The position numbers were made by a program, and so were the translations under genes. From assembly GCA_015523665.1 (NCBI GenBank), contig WAJX01000157.1, positions 1 through 6,740 of the forward strand: a stretch of DNA of 6,740 nucleotides, given 5' to 3'. Positions within the stretch are counted from its first letter, which is position 1. Every line of letters begins with the position of its first letter. Under the pieces are notes generated by a model. The model saw only the letters and a program-made list of their open reading frames with translations, was not told the DNA's origin and searched no databases. The stretch comes from Ferroglobus sp. (GTDB lineage: Archaea; Halobacteriota; Archaeoglobi; Archaeoglobales; Archaeoglobaceae). Below, piece after piece: positions 1-4,696 of this stretch.

Positions 1-1415
1 GCATATACTGTTTTGACAACCCTTTCCATCCTACGGATCCTCTCTTTTTGTGAGTAAAATGAGTATATTAAGGCTCCAATAATTATCCACGTTATAGTAA
101 TCGTTATAACAAACATCCCATGCTCGAGCTCAACCAGCAAATAATAACCTATAAGAACTTGGGCGATGATTGCTATAAGAGGTAAAAATGGAACTAATGG
201 GACTTTAAATGCTCTCTCTAAGTCTGGTCTTCTAAATCTAAGTATTATAAGCACAATATTCACTAAGATGAATAAAATTAGAAACATCACATCAGCTGCT
301 GAAGCAATAGCTTCTATCGGAGCTAGAGACATTAGAGAGATGATGATGTAGCTGAAGAAGATTGCAAGGTATGGAGTTTTTGTTTTCTCATTTATCTTCG
401 AAAGAAACTCGGGAAGATAACCTATTCTTCCAAGTGCAAACGAGACTCTTGAGGAAGAATAGATTGTCGCATTCATAGCACTTATCGTTGATACCAAACC
501 TCCAGCGATTATAATTACAGCTCCAAATGGCATGATCTGATCAGCTACTCTAATTAGACTGAACTCGGCTAACTTTCCCAAATACATCCAGCTTGGAATT
601 TCAGATTCGATAGAGCCTATTAAAGCAAAAGCTATCAGAATGTAAATTATAACTGCTGTCCATAGAGATAATATTATTGCTTTAGGAATGTTTCTTTCAG
701 GTTTTTTTACTTCTTCACCGCTTTGGACGATTATTTCGTAACCTTCAAATGCTATGAAAGTTAAACCCATAGCAGCGAGTATTCCAGTTATGCCTGTAGG
801 CGTAAAAGATGGAGTTGTAAAAGCTGAAATCCACTTAGGATTTGTTAAAGTTTTGTATATTCCAAAAAAAGCAAAAACTAATAGAATTGCTACTTTAAAA
901 AGTGTGATAAACCCTCCAACTCTCCCACTCTCCTTAGCTCCAAGATAATTGAGATATGTTAGAAATGATACAATTGCTATGGCTGAAACCTTTATAATCA
1001 GATGTTGCGGTATTGATAAGTTAAAGAATTTTACAAGGAGTTCTGAAAAAAATGCACCGAAAGTGACTGCATAAAGTGAGCAAGCTATCATATGGGCTGA
1101 CCAATCAATCCATCCAGCAAGAAAACCCAATTGATTTCCCATTGCCTCTTTAACCCACAAATAGTTTCCACCAGCTTCTGGAAGAGCTGATCCTAGTTCA
1201 GCATACGCTAAACCGATGAATGTGGCTATTATTCCGTTAAAAAGGAAAACTATTAGAATTGCTGGTCCAGCAATTCCTGTTGCTATTCCAGTTAATGCGA
1301 ATATACCAGCTCCTATCATTCCAGCGATACCAATCATAGTTATGTCGAAAAGAGATAATTCTCTACTAAGAGTGACTTCAATCTCTTGTCCTACCTCTTG
1401 TTTCTCTTGCTCCAC
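1..1415 (-). CDS. APC-superfamily amino-acid permease, C-terminus cut by the window edge
   Basis: This is an integral membrane transporter, probably importing amino acids by proton or sodium symport. 471 codons are open from the GTG at 1415 to the window edge, with no stop. The family signature IGAGIF lies at residues 34-39 in the first membrane helix, where APC proteins bind the substrate backbone. AFEGYE follows at 222-227 in the sixth helix. The loop signature EEVKKPERNIPKAI is at about 234-247, and RVSFALGRIGYLPEFL at 323-338. About twelve hydrophobic segments can be counted, the last near 433-455. A stop codon directly precedes the GTG and the next Met (27) is already inside helix 1, so GTG is the only sensible start. 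No Shine-Dalgarno is visible; a TATA-like stretch sits about 26 bases upstream, suggesting a leaderless mRNA. The charged tail KERIRRMERVVK after the last helix, still open, may lead into a further cytoplasmic domain. The substrate cannot be told from sequence. Confidence 0.94.
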   Translation of the reverse strand, partial: MEQEKQEVGQEIEVTLSRELSLFDITMIGIAGMIGAGIFALTGIATGIAGPAILIVFLFNGIIATFIGLAYAELGSALPEAGGNYLWVKEAMGNQLGFLAGWIDWSAHMIACSLYAVTFGAFFSELLVKFFNLSIPQHLIIKVSAIAIVSFLTYLNYLGAKESGRVGGFITLFKVAILLVFAFFGIYKTLTNPKWISAFTTPSFTPTGITGILAAMGLTFIAFEGYEIIVQSGEEVKKPERNIPKAIILSLWTAVIIYILIAFALIGSIESEIPSWMYLGKLAEFSLIRVADQIMPFGAVIIIAGGLVSTISAMNATIYSSSRVSFALGRIGYLPEFLSKINEKTKTPYLAIFFSYIIISLMSLAPIEAIASAADVMFLILFILVNIVLIILRFRRPDLERAFKVPLVPFLPLIAIIAQVLIGYYLLVELEHGMFVITITITWIIIGALIYSFYSQKERIRRMERVVKTVY

Positions 1416-1435
1416 CTAATAGGAGAAGTGGAATT

Positions 1436-1457
1436 ATTTTAAAAAATTTTTTAAAAT
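1436..1457 (-). promoter_or_regulatory. Probable permease core promoter inside a 22-bp perfect palindrome
   Basis: The AT-only block reads A-T4-A6-T6-A4-T and is a perfect inverted repeat with no spacer. Its left end lies about 21 bases before the permease GTG, so it covers the place where a TATA box is expected for a leaderless transcript beginning near 1415. It could be just a TATA/BRE region made of homopolymer runs, or an operator whose occupancy would block TBP binding. Seen: the palindrome and the spacing. Inferred: promoter function. Confidence 0.5.
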
Positions 1458-1519
1458 TTTAAAGAGTTAGTTTTAAAGTTGTTTGTTTGAGATTTTATTT
1501 ATATATATTATACTTATGT

Positions 1520-1535
1520 ATATATGTTCATATAT
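1520..1535. repeat. 16-bp palindrome ATATATG-TT-CATATAT
   Basis: Two perfect 7-base arms are separated by TT in the middle of the divergent intergenic region. The length and dyad symmetry suit a dimeric helix-turn-helix regulator, but no regulator gene is present in the window. It lies about 105 bases from the permease start and 170 from the PAC2 start. The surrounding DNA (1500-1540) is rich in TA steps, so a chance origin is possible. Confidence 0.4.
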
Positions 1536-1604
1536 TTTAATTATCATCTTAAATTTTAAACGATATCTGACCAAAACTTTAACCTTTTAAATCTCAAATT
1601 ATTT

Positions 1605-1614
1605 TTTATTTAAA
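1605..1614 (+). promoter_or_regulatory. TATA-like box TTTATTTAAA upstream of the PAC2 leader region
   Basis: The decamer TTTATTTAAA is close to the archaeal TATA consensus. Its centre is 27 bases before the ATG at 1637, so transcription would be expected to start at or near that ATG. It could serve the tiny ORF at 1637-1684, or give the PAC2 gene a leader of about 68 bases. A second, weaker TATA-like element lies closer to PAC2. Confidence 0.4.
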
Positions 1615-1636
1615 CCTTCAATTCCCTAATCACATC

Positions 1637-1684
1637 ATGACCGATTATCGTTTGCAGGGGAGGCAGAGAAAGAATAATAAATAA
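1637..1684 (+). CDS. Possible 15-residue leader peptide or microprotein before PAC2
   Basis: A short ORF, MTDYRLQGRQRKNNK, runs from ATG 1637 to TAA 1684, ending 20 bases before the PAC2 start. The peptide is basic and has no recognised relatives. Two things favour it: the TATA-like box centred 27 bases upstream, and a core (about 1640-1670, including GGGGAGG) visibly richer in G and C than the AT-rich surroundings. Against it: an ORF of this length arises easily by chance. The GC-rich core could instead belong to a small RNA or an untranslated leader. Confidence 0.22.
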   Translation: MTDYRLQGRQRKNNK

Positions 1685-1687
1685 AAC
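1673..1687 (+). promoter_or_regulatory. Probable core promoter of the PAC2-DUF473 operon
   Basis: The A/T stretch AATAATAAATAAAAC follows a purine-rich, BRE-like AGAGAAAG and is centred about 25 bases before ATG 1705. No Shine-Dalgarno precedes that ATG. The arrangement fits a leaderless transcript starting at the PAC2 start codon. It is an alternative to the box at 1605-1614. Confidence 0.4.
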
Positions 1688-1704
1688 TTATCTCAATAAC
1701 TTTT

Positions 1705-2421
1705 ATGAATGAAACTAAGATCATTGTTAAAAAATTAGACTTAGATAAACCGTTATTGATAGCAAGCTTTCCGGGCATAGGGCTTGTAAGTACTATAGCA
1801 ACTGGACACTTTATATATGAGTTAAAGTTAGAACAAATAGGAATGTTGGAATCAAAAGTTTTACCACCGATAGCAACCCTTTTTGAGGGTGTGATACTCC
1901 CACCAATCAGAGTTTATCAGAGTAAAGACCTCGGCTTCGTTTTGGTTCATTCTGATATTCCTATCCTACCTCAAATAGCATACGATTTGAGTTATGCAAT
2001 CATTGATTGGGCTGAAGAAGTTAATGCGAGTAAAATTCTATCTCTTGCTGGAATTGCAACATTTGAAGAGAGCAAGCGAGTTTTTGGTGCAGCAACTCGT
2101 AAAGAGTTAATAGAGGAGATAAAAGATCATGTAGAAATATTTAAAACTGGAACAATTAGTGGTGTAGCTGGGAGTATATTAAACGAATGCGTTGCTAGGA
2201 ATTTTCCAGGAATTGTCCTCTTGGGGGAGACGTCTGGATTTAACCCAGATCCAAGAGCGGCCATGGCTGTTATTGATGCGATGAATAGAATTTTTGGATG
2301 GAATATAAAGGTAGATAAGCTTGAAAAAGAAGCCGAGTTTATTGAAGCTCAATTACAAAAGCTCGCAGAACAAACTAAAGTTCATGAAGAAAGAAAAGAA
2401 GAATTCCCAATGTATGGGTGA
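1705..2421 (+). CDS. PAC2-family proteasome assembly chaperone homologue with HbYX-like C-terminus
   Basis: This 238-residue cytoplasmic protein belongs to the PAC2 (former DUF75) family, related to eukaryotic proteasome assembly chaperones and to Pyrococcus PbaA/PbaB. The family fold is indicated by LLIASFPGIGLVST (17-30), the LPPI repeats around 53-68, and the conserved GETSGFNPDPRAA (174-186). Residues about 204-233 are strongly charged and heptad-like, predicting a coiled coil, and the chain ends EEFPMYG. The last three residues, M-Y-G, fit the HbYX motif (hydrophobic, tyrosine, any) that docks proteasome activators into alpha-ring pockets. In P. furiosus, PbaB activates the 20S proteasome through such a tail, whereas PbaA does not bind it; which type this is cannot be decided here. 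ATG 1705 is leaderless-like. The gene is the first of a two-gene operon with the downstream DUF473-like gene. Proteasome binding is inference. Confidence 0.92.
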   Translation: MNETKIIVKKLDLDKPLLIASFPGIGLVSTIATGHFIYELKLEQIGMLESKVLPPIATLFEGVILPPIRVYQSKDLGFVLVHSDIPILPQIAYDLSYAIIDWAEEVNASKILSLAGIATFEESKRVFGAATRKELIEEIKDHVEIFKTGTISGVAGSILNECVARNFPGIVLLGETSGFNPDPRAAMAVIDAMNRIFGWNIKVDKLEKEAEFIEAQLQKLAEQTKVHEERKEEFPMYG

Positions 2422-2422
2422 T
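2417..2422 (+). promoter_or_regulatory. Shine-Dalgarno GGTGAT overlapping the PAC2 stop codon
   Basis: GGTGAT is complementary to the conserved 3' end of archaeal 16S rRNA (AUCACC) and lies four bases before ATG 2427. It contains the TGA stop of the PAC2 gene, so terminating ribosomes sit on the initiation site of the next gene. This is the clearest ribosome-binding site in the window. It favours ATG 2427 over the overlapping GTG 2418 as the start of the downstream gene. Confidence 0.7.
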
Positions 2423-2426
2423 TAAA

Positions 2427-2816
2427 ATGATATGTAAGGTTTTAACTGGTATAGCTAGAAGTGTTATAGATGAGATAGTTAGAGGTGTTTCGAGGAGTAT
2501 AGAGCTTAGGAGTGCACATAACGTTGCTACGGCATTTAATGTTAATGTTGGAGAGTGTATTTTACTAACTCACTCTAAGTTCCATGATATTGATAGAGGG
2601 ACGATTGGGCTTATAGCTGAGATCAGTGGGAAAGAAATCCATTCACACTCGATAATATTTGCAAAAGAAGGAGTTATAGAAGAGAGTGAAATGACAGTAG
2701 TCAGATTGAAGATCAAACCGAAAGGAGTTGGGAGAGTTGTGAGAATATTCGATAAAGAACTATTAAAAGGAGTTTTGGCTGACGTCGTCCAAATAGAATA
2801 TTTCATGGCTAGGTAA
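2427..2816 (+). CDS. DUF473-like uncharacterised archaeal protein
   Basis: This small soluble protein has 129 residues from ATG 2427, or 132 if GTG 2418 is used. ATG 2427 is preferred because GGTGAT sits four bases before it and because the GTG would lie inside that site. The sequence resembles DUF473 as I remember it, an archaeal family without known function: an N-terminal TGIAR-VIDEI helix, then IELRSAHN and the strand-rich C-terminal half containing KPKGVGRVVRIFDKELLKG. The assignment is by overall pattern, not an alignment. No catalytic motif, signal peptide or membrane segment is visible. The C-terminal half alternates hydrophobic and charged residues as in a small beta-rich domain. Tight coupling to the PAC2 gene implies co-translation and perhaps a shared complex or pathway. 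No function is proposed beyond that. Confidence 0.85.
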   Translation: MICKVLTGIARSVIDEIVRGVSRSIELRSAHNVATAFNVNVGECILLTHSKFHDIDRGTIGLIAEISGKEIHSHSIIFAKEGVIEESEMTVVRLKIKPKGVGRVVRIFDKELLKGVLADVVQIEYFMAR

Positions 2817-2825
2817 AGTTAGTAA

Positions 2826-2840
2826 AACTTTTATTACTTA
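2826..2840 (+). promoter_or_regulatory. Probable core promoter of the glycosyltransferase gene
   Basis: The A/T block around ACTTTTATTACTTA lies in the 43-base gap after the DUF473-like gene and is centred about 27 bases before ATG 2860. No Shine-Dalgarno precedes that ATG, so a leaderless transcript is likely. Read-through from the upstream pair is still possible. Confidence 0.45.
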
Positions 2841-2859
2841 AAATTATCCCAAAAGCTGA

Positions 2860-3930
2860 ATGAAAAAAACAGCCATAATAACTTGTTATAAAAATGCTGG
2901 GAAAATTGAAGAGAATATTAAGAAACTTAAATCGTTAGGTTATGAGATTATAATCTCAGTAGATGAGCCAGAAAACGATATTTTAAGGATAATTAAGGAT
3001 TACAATTTGAAAGCTACAATCTCAGAGAAGAGGAGAGGGAAAGTAAAGGCTATAAATGATGCTATAAAAATCTCTACAGGAGATTTTATACTTTTCCTCG
3101 ACTCCGATACGGTTGTTGATGATCCAACTATTATAGAGGATGAGATAAAGAGAAGTGATGTGGTTGCTGTTGTAATCGAAGTTGATGGTAAGACTATCTT
3201 TGAAAAATTGGTCAATATTGACTATCTAAACATGCATGTCATTGCGAAATTAGCGTCAAGATTTAATTCTTGCTTAGGAGTTAATGGAGCATGTTTTGCA
3301 GTTAAAAAAAGCGTTTTAGAAGATGTCGGATTTTTCAGAGAAATGATAACCGAAGACTTTGATTTTGGTTTGAGAATCTCGGGAAAGTACAAATTCTCTG
3401 TTGTTGGAAGAGCTAAAACTTCTGCTCCAGCTAAACTAAAAGAGTGGCTTATGCAGAGAGAAAGATGGGCCATAGGAGGAGTTGAAGCTTTATTAAAAAA
3501 CCACCATATATTCGCGAATCCTAAACTTTTCATACCGGCTTTTTTCATATTTTTTCCAGCTTTTGTAAACTTTATTATCGAAATTCTCGTTAACGAGTTG
3601 TTTGGAAAAATAATATCATCGATTCTTTTCCTCTCCCCTATTCTCCCATCAAAATTGGCTTTATCAATCTTAATGGCTCTGTGGTCATATCTAATATTAG
3701 AGAGCTTTCTTTCAAGCTTCATAACCTTTCTGATATGGGCTATAATAGTGATATTCCTCTCTCAAAAACTCTATCATAGAATCGATGCTAAACTTCTCCC
3801 AATTTACTTTTTCCTATACTCACCACTATGGATGTTGTTATGTAGTTATGCATTGGTAAGGTATGTGTATGCTTATATAAGAGGAGAGACAATTGAAGTT
3901 GAGAATTGGGTAGTTTCGAAAGATTTTTAA
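2860..3930 (+). CDS. Membrane-anchored family 2 glycosyltransferase
   Basis: This 356-residue enzyme should transfer a sugar from a nucleotide-sugar donor at the cytoplasmic face of the membrane. The N-terminal GT-A domain begins TAIITCYKNAGKIEENI and carries the metal-binding DSD at 81-83. It also has TEDFDFGLRI (164-173), with the acidic residues expected for the catalytic base, and QRERW at 199-203, which matches the QxxRW motif of processive GT2 enzymes such as cellulose, hyaluronan and poly-N-acetylglucosamine synthases. Three to five hydrophobic segments follow between about 223 and 335, ending in a short charged tail. There is no signal peptide. All key motifs are intact. The acceptor and sugar are unknown; a surface polysaccharide or glycolipid is an inference from the QxxRW motif and membrane domain. 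No other glycosylation genes are in view. ATG 2860 is first after the gap and gives the full N-terminal strand of the fold. Confidence 0.93.
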   Translation: MKKTAIITCYKNAGKIEENIKKLKSLGYEIIISVDEPENDILRIIKDYNLKATISEKRRGKVKAINDAIKISTGDFILFLDSDTVVDDPTIIEDEIKRSDVVAVVIEVDGKTIFEKLVNIDYLNMHVIAKLASRFNSCLGVNGACFAVKKSVLEDVGFFREMITEDFDFGLRISGKYKFSVVGRAKTSAPAKLKEWLMQRERWAIGGVEALLKNHHIFANPKLFIPAFFIFFPAFVNFIIEILVNELFGKIISSILFLSPILPSKLALSILMALWSYLILESFLSSFITFLIWAIIVIFLSQKLYHRIDAKLLPIYFFLYSPLWMLLCSYALVRYVYAYIRGETIEVENWVVSKDF

Positions 3931-3973
3931 TTTAAATTTTTAGGCAGACGTAAATAGGAGTTAGATAGAAGTA

Positions 3974-3998
3974 GATAAAATGTAAAGATGTATTTAAC
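3974..3998 (+). promoter_or_regulatory. Two overlapping TATA-like elements before the biotin carrier gene
   Basis: GATAAAATGTAA (3974-3985) is centred about 26 bases before ATG 4005, while GTATTTAAC (3990-3998) is centred about 23 bases before GTG 4017. Each would support a leaderless transcript from a different start codon, so they do not settle which start is used. They show that the gene probably has its own promoter rather than depending on the glycosyltransferase gene. Confidence 0.4.
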
Positions 3999-4004
3999 AA
4001 GATC

Positions 4005-4415
4005 ATGGGTGGTATTGTGAAAAAATTTAGAATTAAGATTGGAGATAAAGATTTCATCGCTGAGATAGAGCGAATTGGAAAAGAGAAATTTAAAGTTATC
4101 ATTAACGACAGAGAGATGTTAGTTGAGATAAGTGAACTCTCTACCAGTTTTGCTGAAGATAAGATTGAGAAGTATCACGTTAAAAAGGATGATAGAGATG
4201 AAGATAAAGTGGTTAAAGCTATGCTACCCGGAACTGTTGTGAAGATACTTCTGAAAGAAGGAGATAAAGTTAATGCTGGACAACCAATTTTAATTCTTGA
4301 AGCTATGAAGATGGAAAATGAAATCGTCTCTCCAAAGAGTGGAATTTTAAAAGAAATAAAGGTTAAAGAAGGGCAAAAAGTTGAGACAAATGATATTTTA
4401 GCTATCGTTGAATAG
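4005..4415 (+). CDS. Biotin carboxyl carrier protein (biotinyl domain subunit)
   Basis: This small protein carries CO2 on covalently bound biotin between the half-reactions of a biotin-dependent enzyme. The C-terminal biotinyl domain (about 70-136) is complete: LPGTVVKILLKEGD, then the site EAMKMEN with Lys102 as the biotinylated residue, then the symmetric half KSGILKEIKVKEGQKVETND. The N-terminal part (FRIKIGDKDFIAEIERIG...) matches the leading domain of the small decarboxylase/pyruvate carboxylase carriers. The linker at about 55-70 is charged and lysine/aspartate-rich rather than the usual Ala/Pro-rich kind. Possible host complexes are two-subunit pyruvate carboxylase, oxaloacetate or methylmalonyl-CoA decarboxylase, or acyl-CoA carboxylase. 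No carboxylase or biotin ligase gene is adjacent, so this cannot be settled. The start is uncertain: GTG 4017, giving VKKFRIKIGD, resembles homologues better than ATG 4005 and would shorten the protein by four residues. Confidence 0.93.
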   Translation: MGGIVKKFRIKIGDKDFIAEIERIGKEKFKVIINDREMLVEISELSTSFAEDKIEKYHVKKDDRDEDKVVKAMLPGTVVKILLKEGDKVNAGQPILILEAMKMENEIVSPKSGILKEIKVKEGQKVETNDILAIVE

Positions 4416-4436
4416 ATATATATCCAGCTATTTCAA

Positions 4437-4456
4437 TTATATTTTTATATTTTTAT
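4437..4456 (+). terminator. Poly-T terminator candidate after the biotin carrier gene
   Basis: Two T5 runs (4442-4446 and 4450-4454) in a pyrimidine-rich tract lie 27-39 bases after the stop codon. Archaeal RNA polymerase terminates at such U-tracts without needing a hairpin. It would separate the biotin carrier transcript from mcm. Confidence 0.45.
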
Positions 4457-4486
4457 CAAAAATTATTGTTAAATTAATGTCATAGC

Positions 4487-4540
4487 TCAACTTATAATCG
4501 TGCATTGTGAACAAAACTCATCCATACATCTATCATTCAT
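4487..4540 (-). CDS. Possible 17-residue cysteine-containing microprotein
   Basis: On the minus strand an ORF from ATG 4540 to TGA 4487 encodes MNDRCMDEFCSQCTIIS, with cysteines at 5, 10 and 13. GAGG (complement of 4547-4550) lies six bases before the ATG, a fair Shine-Dalgarno, and A/T-rich promoter-like DNA precedes it. This part of the intergenic region is less AT-biased than its flanks. Three cysteines in 17 residues hint at metal binding, but there is no known family and an ORF this short may be chance. Confidence 0.2.
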   Translation of the reverse strand: MNDRCMDEFCSQCTIIS

Positions 4541-4623
4541 TAACATCCTCTAAAATTGATAAATTATAATTATTGATAAATATTATTTTTTATTTAATTT
4601 AAAAAATTTAATGTAATATTATT

Positions 4624-4645
4624 AATTAATTAAAGCTAATTAATT
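4624..4645. repeat. AT-only hairpin, 9-bp arms with AAGC loop
   Basis: AATTAATTA and TAATTAATT form a perfect inverted repeat around a four-base loop, about 52 bases before the mcm start. It could extrude as a cruciform, be part of an easily unwound element, or be a protein-binding dyad. A role as an mcm leader structure is unlikely, since the likely transcription start lies downstream of it. Confidence 0.4.
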
Positions 4646-4659
4646 CGAAAATTGATAAA

Positions 4660-4676
4660 GCGTAAATTTTCTATTT
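4660..4676 (+). promoter_or_regulatory. Probable core promoter of mcm
   Basis: The segment GCGTAAATTTTCTATTT is centred about 28 bases before ATG 4697 and has a weak TATA-like core (TAAATTTT). No Shine-Dalgarno precedes the ATG. A leaderless mcm transcript is therefore likely. The last TTGATAAA copy abuts the upstream side of this element. Confidence 0.35.
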
Positions 4677-4696
4677 TCTAAGCTTAACTAAAATTT

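Larger units (their letters stand above)
4452..4659. repeat. Four TTGATAAA octamers in the region before mcm
   Basis: TTGATAAA occurs on the plus strand at 4556-4563, 4573-4580 and 4652-4659, and on the minus strand at 4452-4459. The three plus-strand copies extend to ATTGATAAA. The first two are 17 bases apart, and the last ends 37 bases before the mcm ATG, just upstream of its likely TATA element. They could be binding sites for a regulator or initiator protein, or simply reflect the low-complexity DNA. They do not resemble the G-rich ORB boxes of known archaeal origins. Confidence 0.4.

Noticed and set aside
754..1419. Short plus-strand open frames at 754-948 and 1216-1419
   Set aside because: Both are antisense to the permease, whose minus-strand frame carries all the APC signatures. 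Their low-complexity Ile/Pro/Ala-rich translations are the mirror of hydrophobic helices.
1632..1638. C-box-like ATGATGT on the minus strand, considered as a C/D box guide RNA
   Set aside because: It mismatches the RTGATGA consensus in one position, and no CTGA D box is found at a suitable distance.
3222..3722. 166-codon open frame on the minus strand
   Set aside because: It lies wholly inside the glycosyltransferase gene, whose motifs are unmistakable. Its translation shows no domain pattern and is a shadow of the real frame.
3957..3985. GGAG followed about 20 bases later by ATG-TAA, before the biotin carrier gene
   Set aside because: It is a start codon directly followed by a stop, with spacing too long for a ribosome-binding site. 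More likely part of the A/T promoter DNA.
4416..4696. Full replication origin before mcm
   Set aside because: The DNA is AT-rich with repeats, but there is no ORB or mini-ORB box and no cdc6/orc1 gene, so an origin call is not supported.
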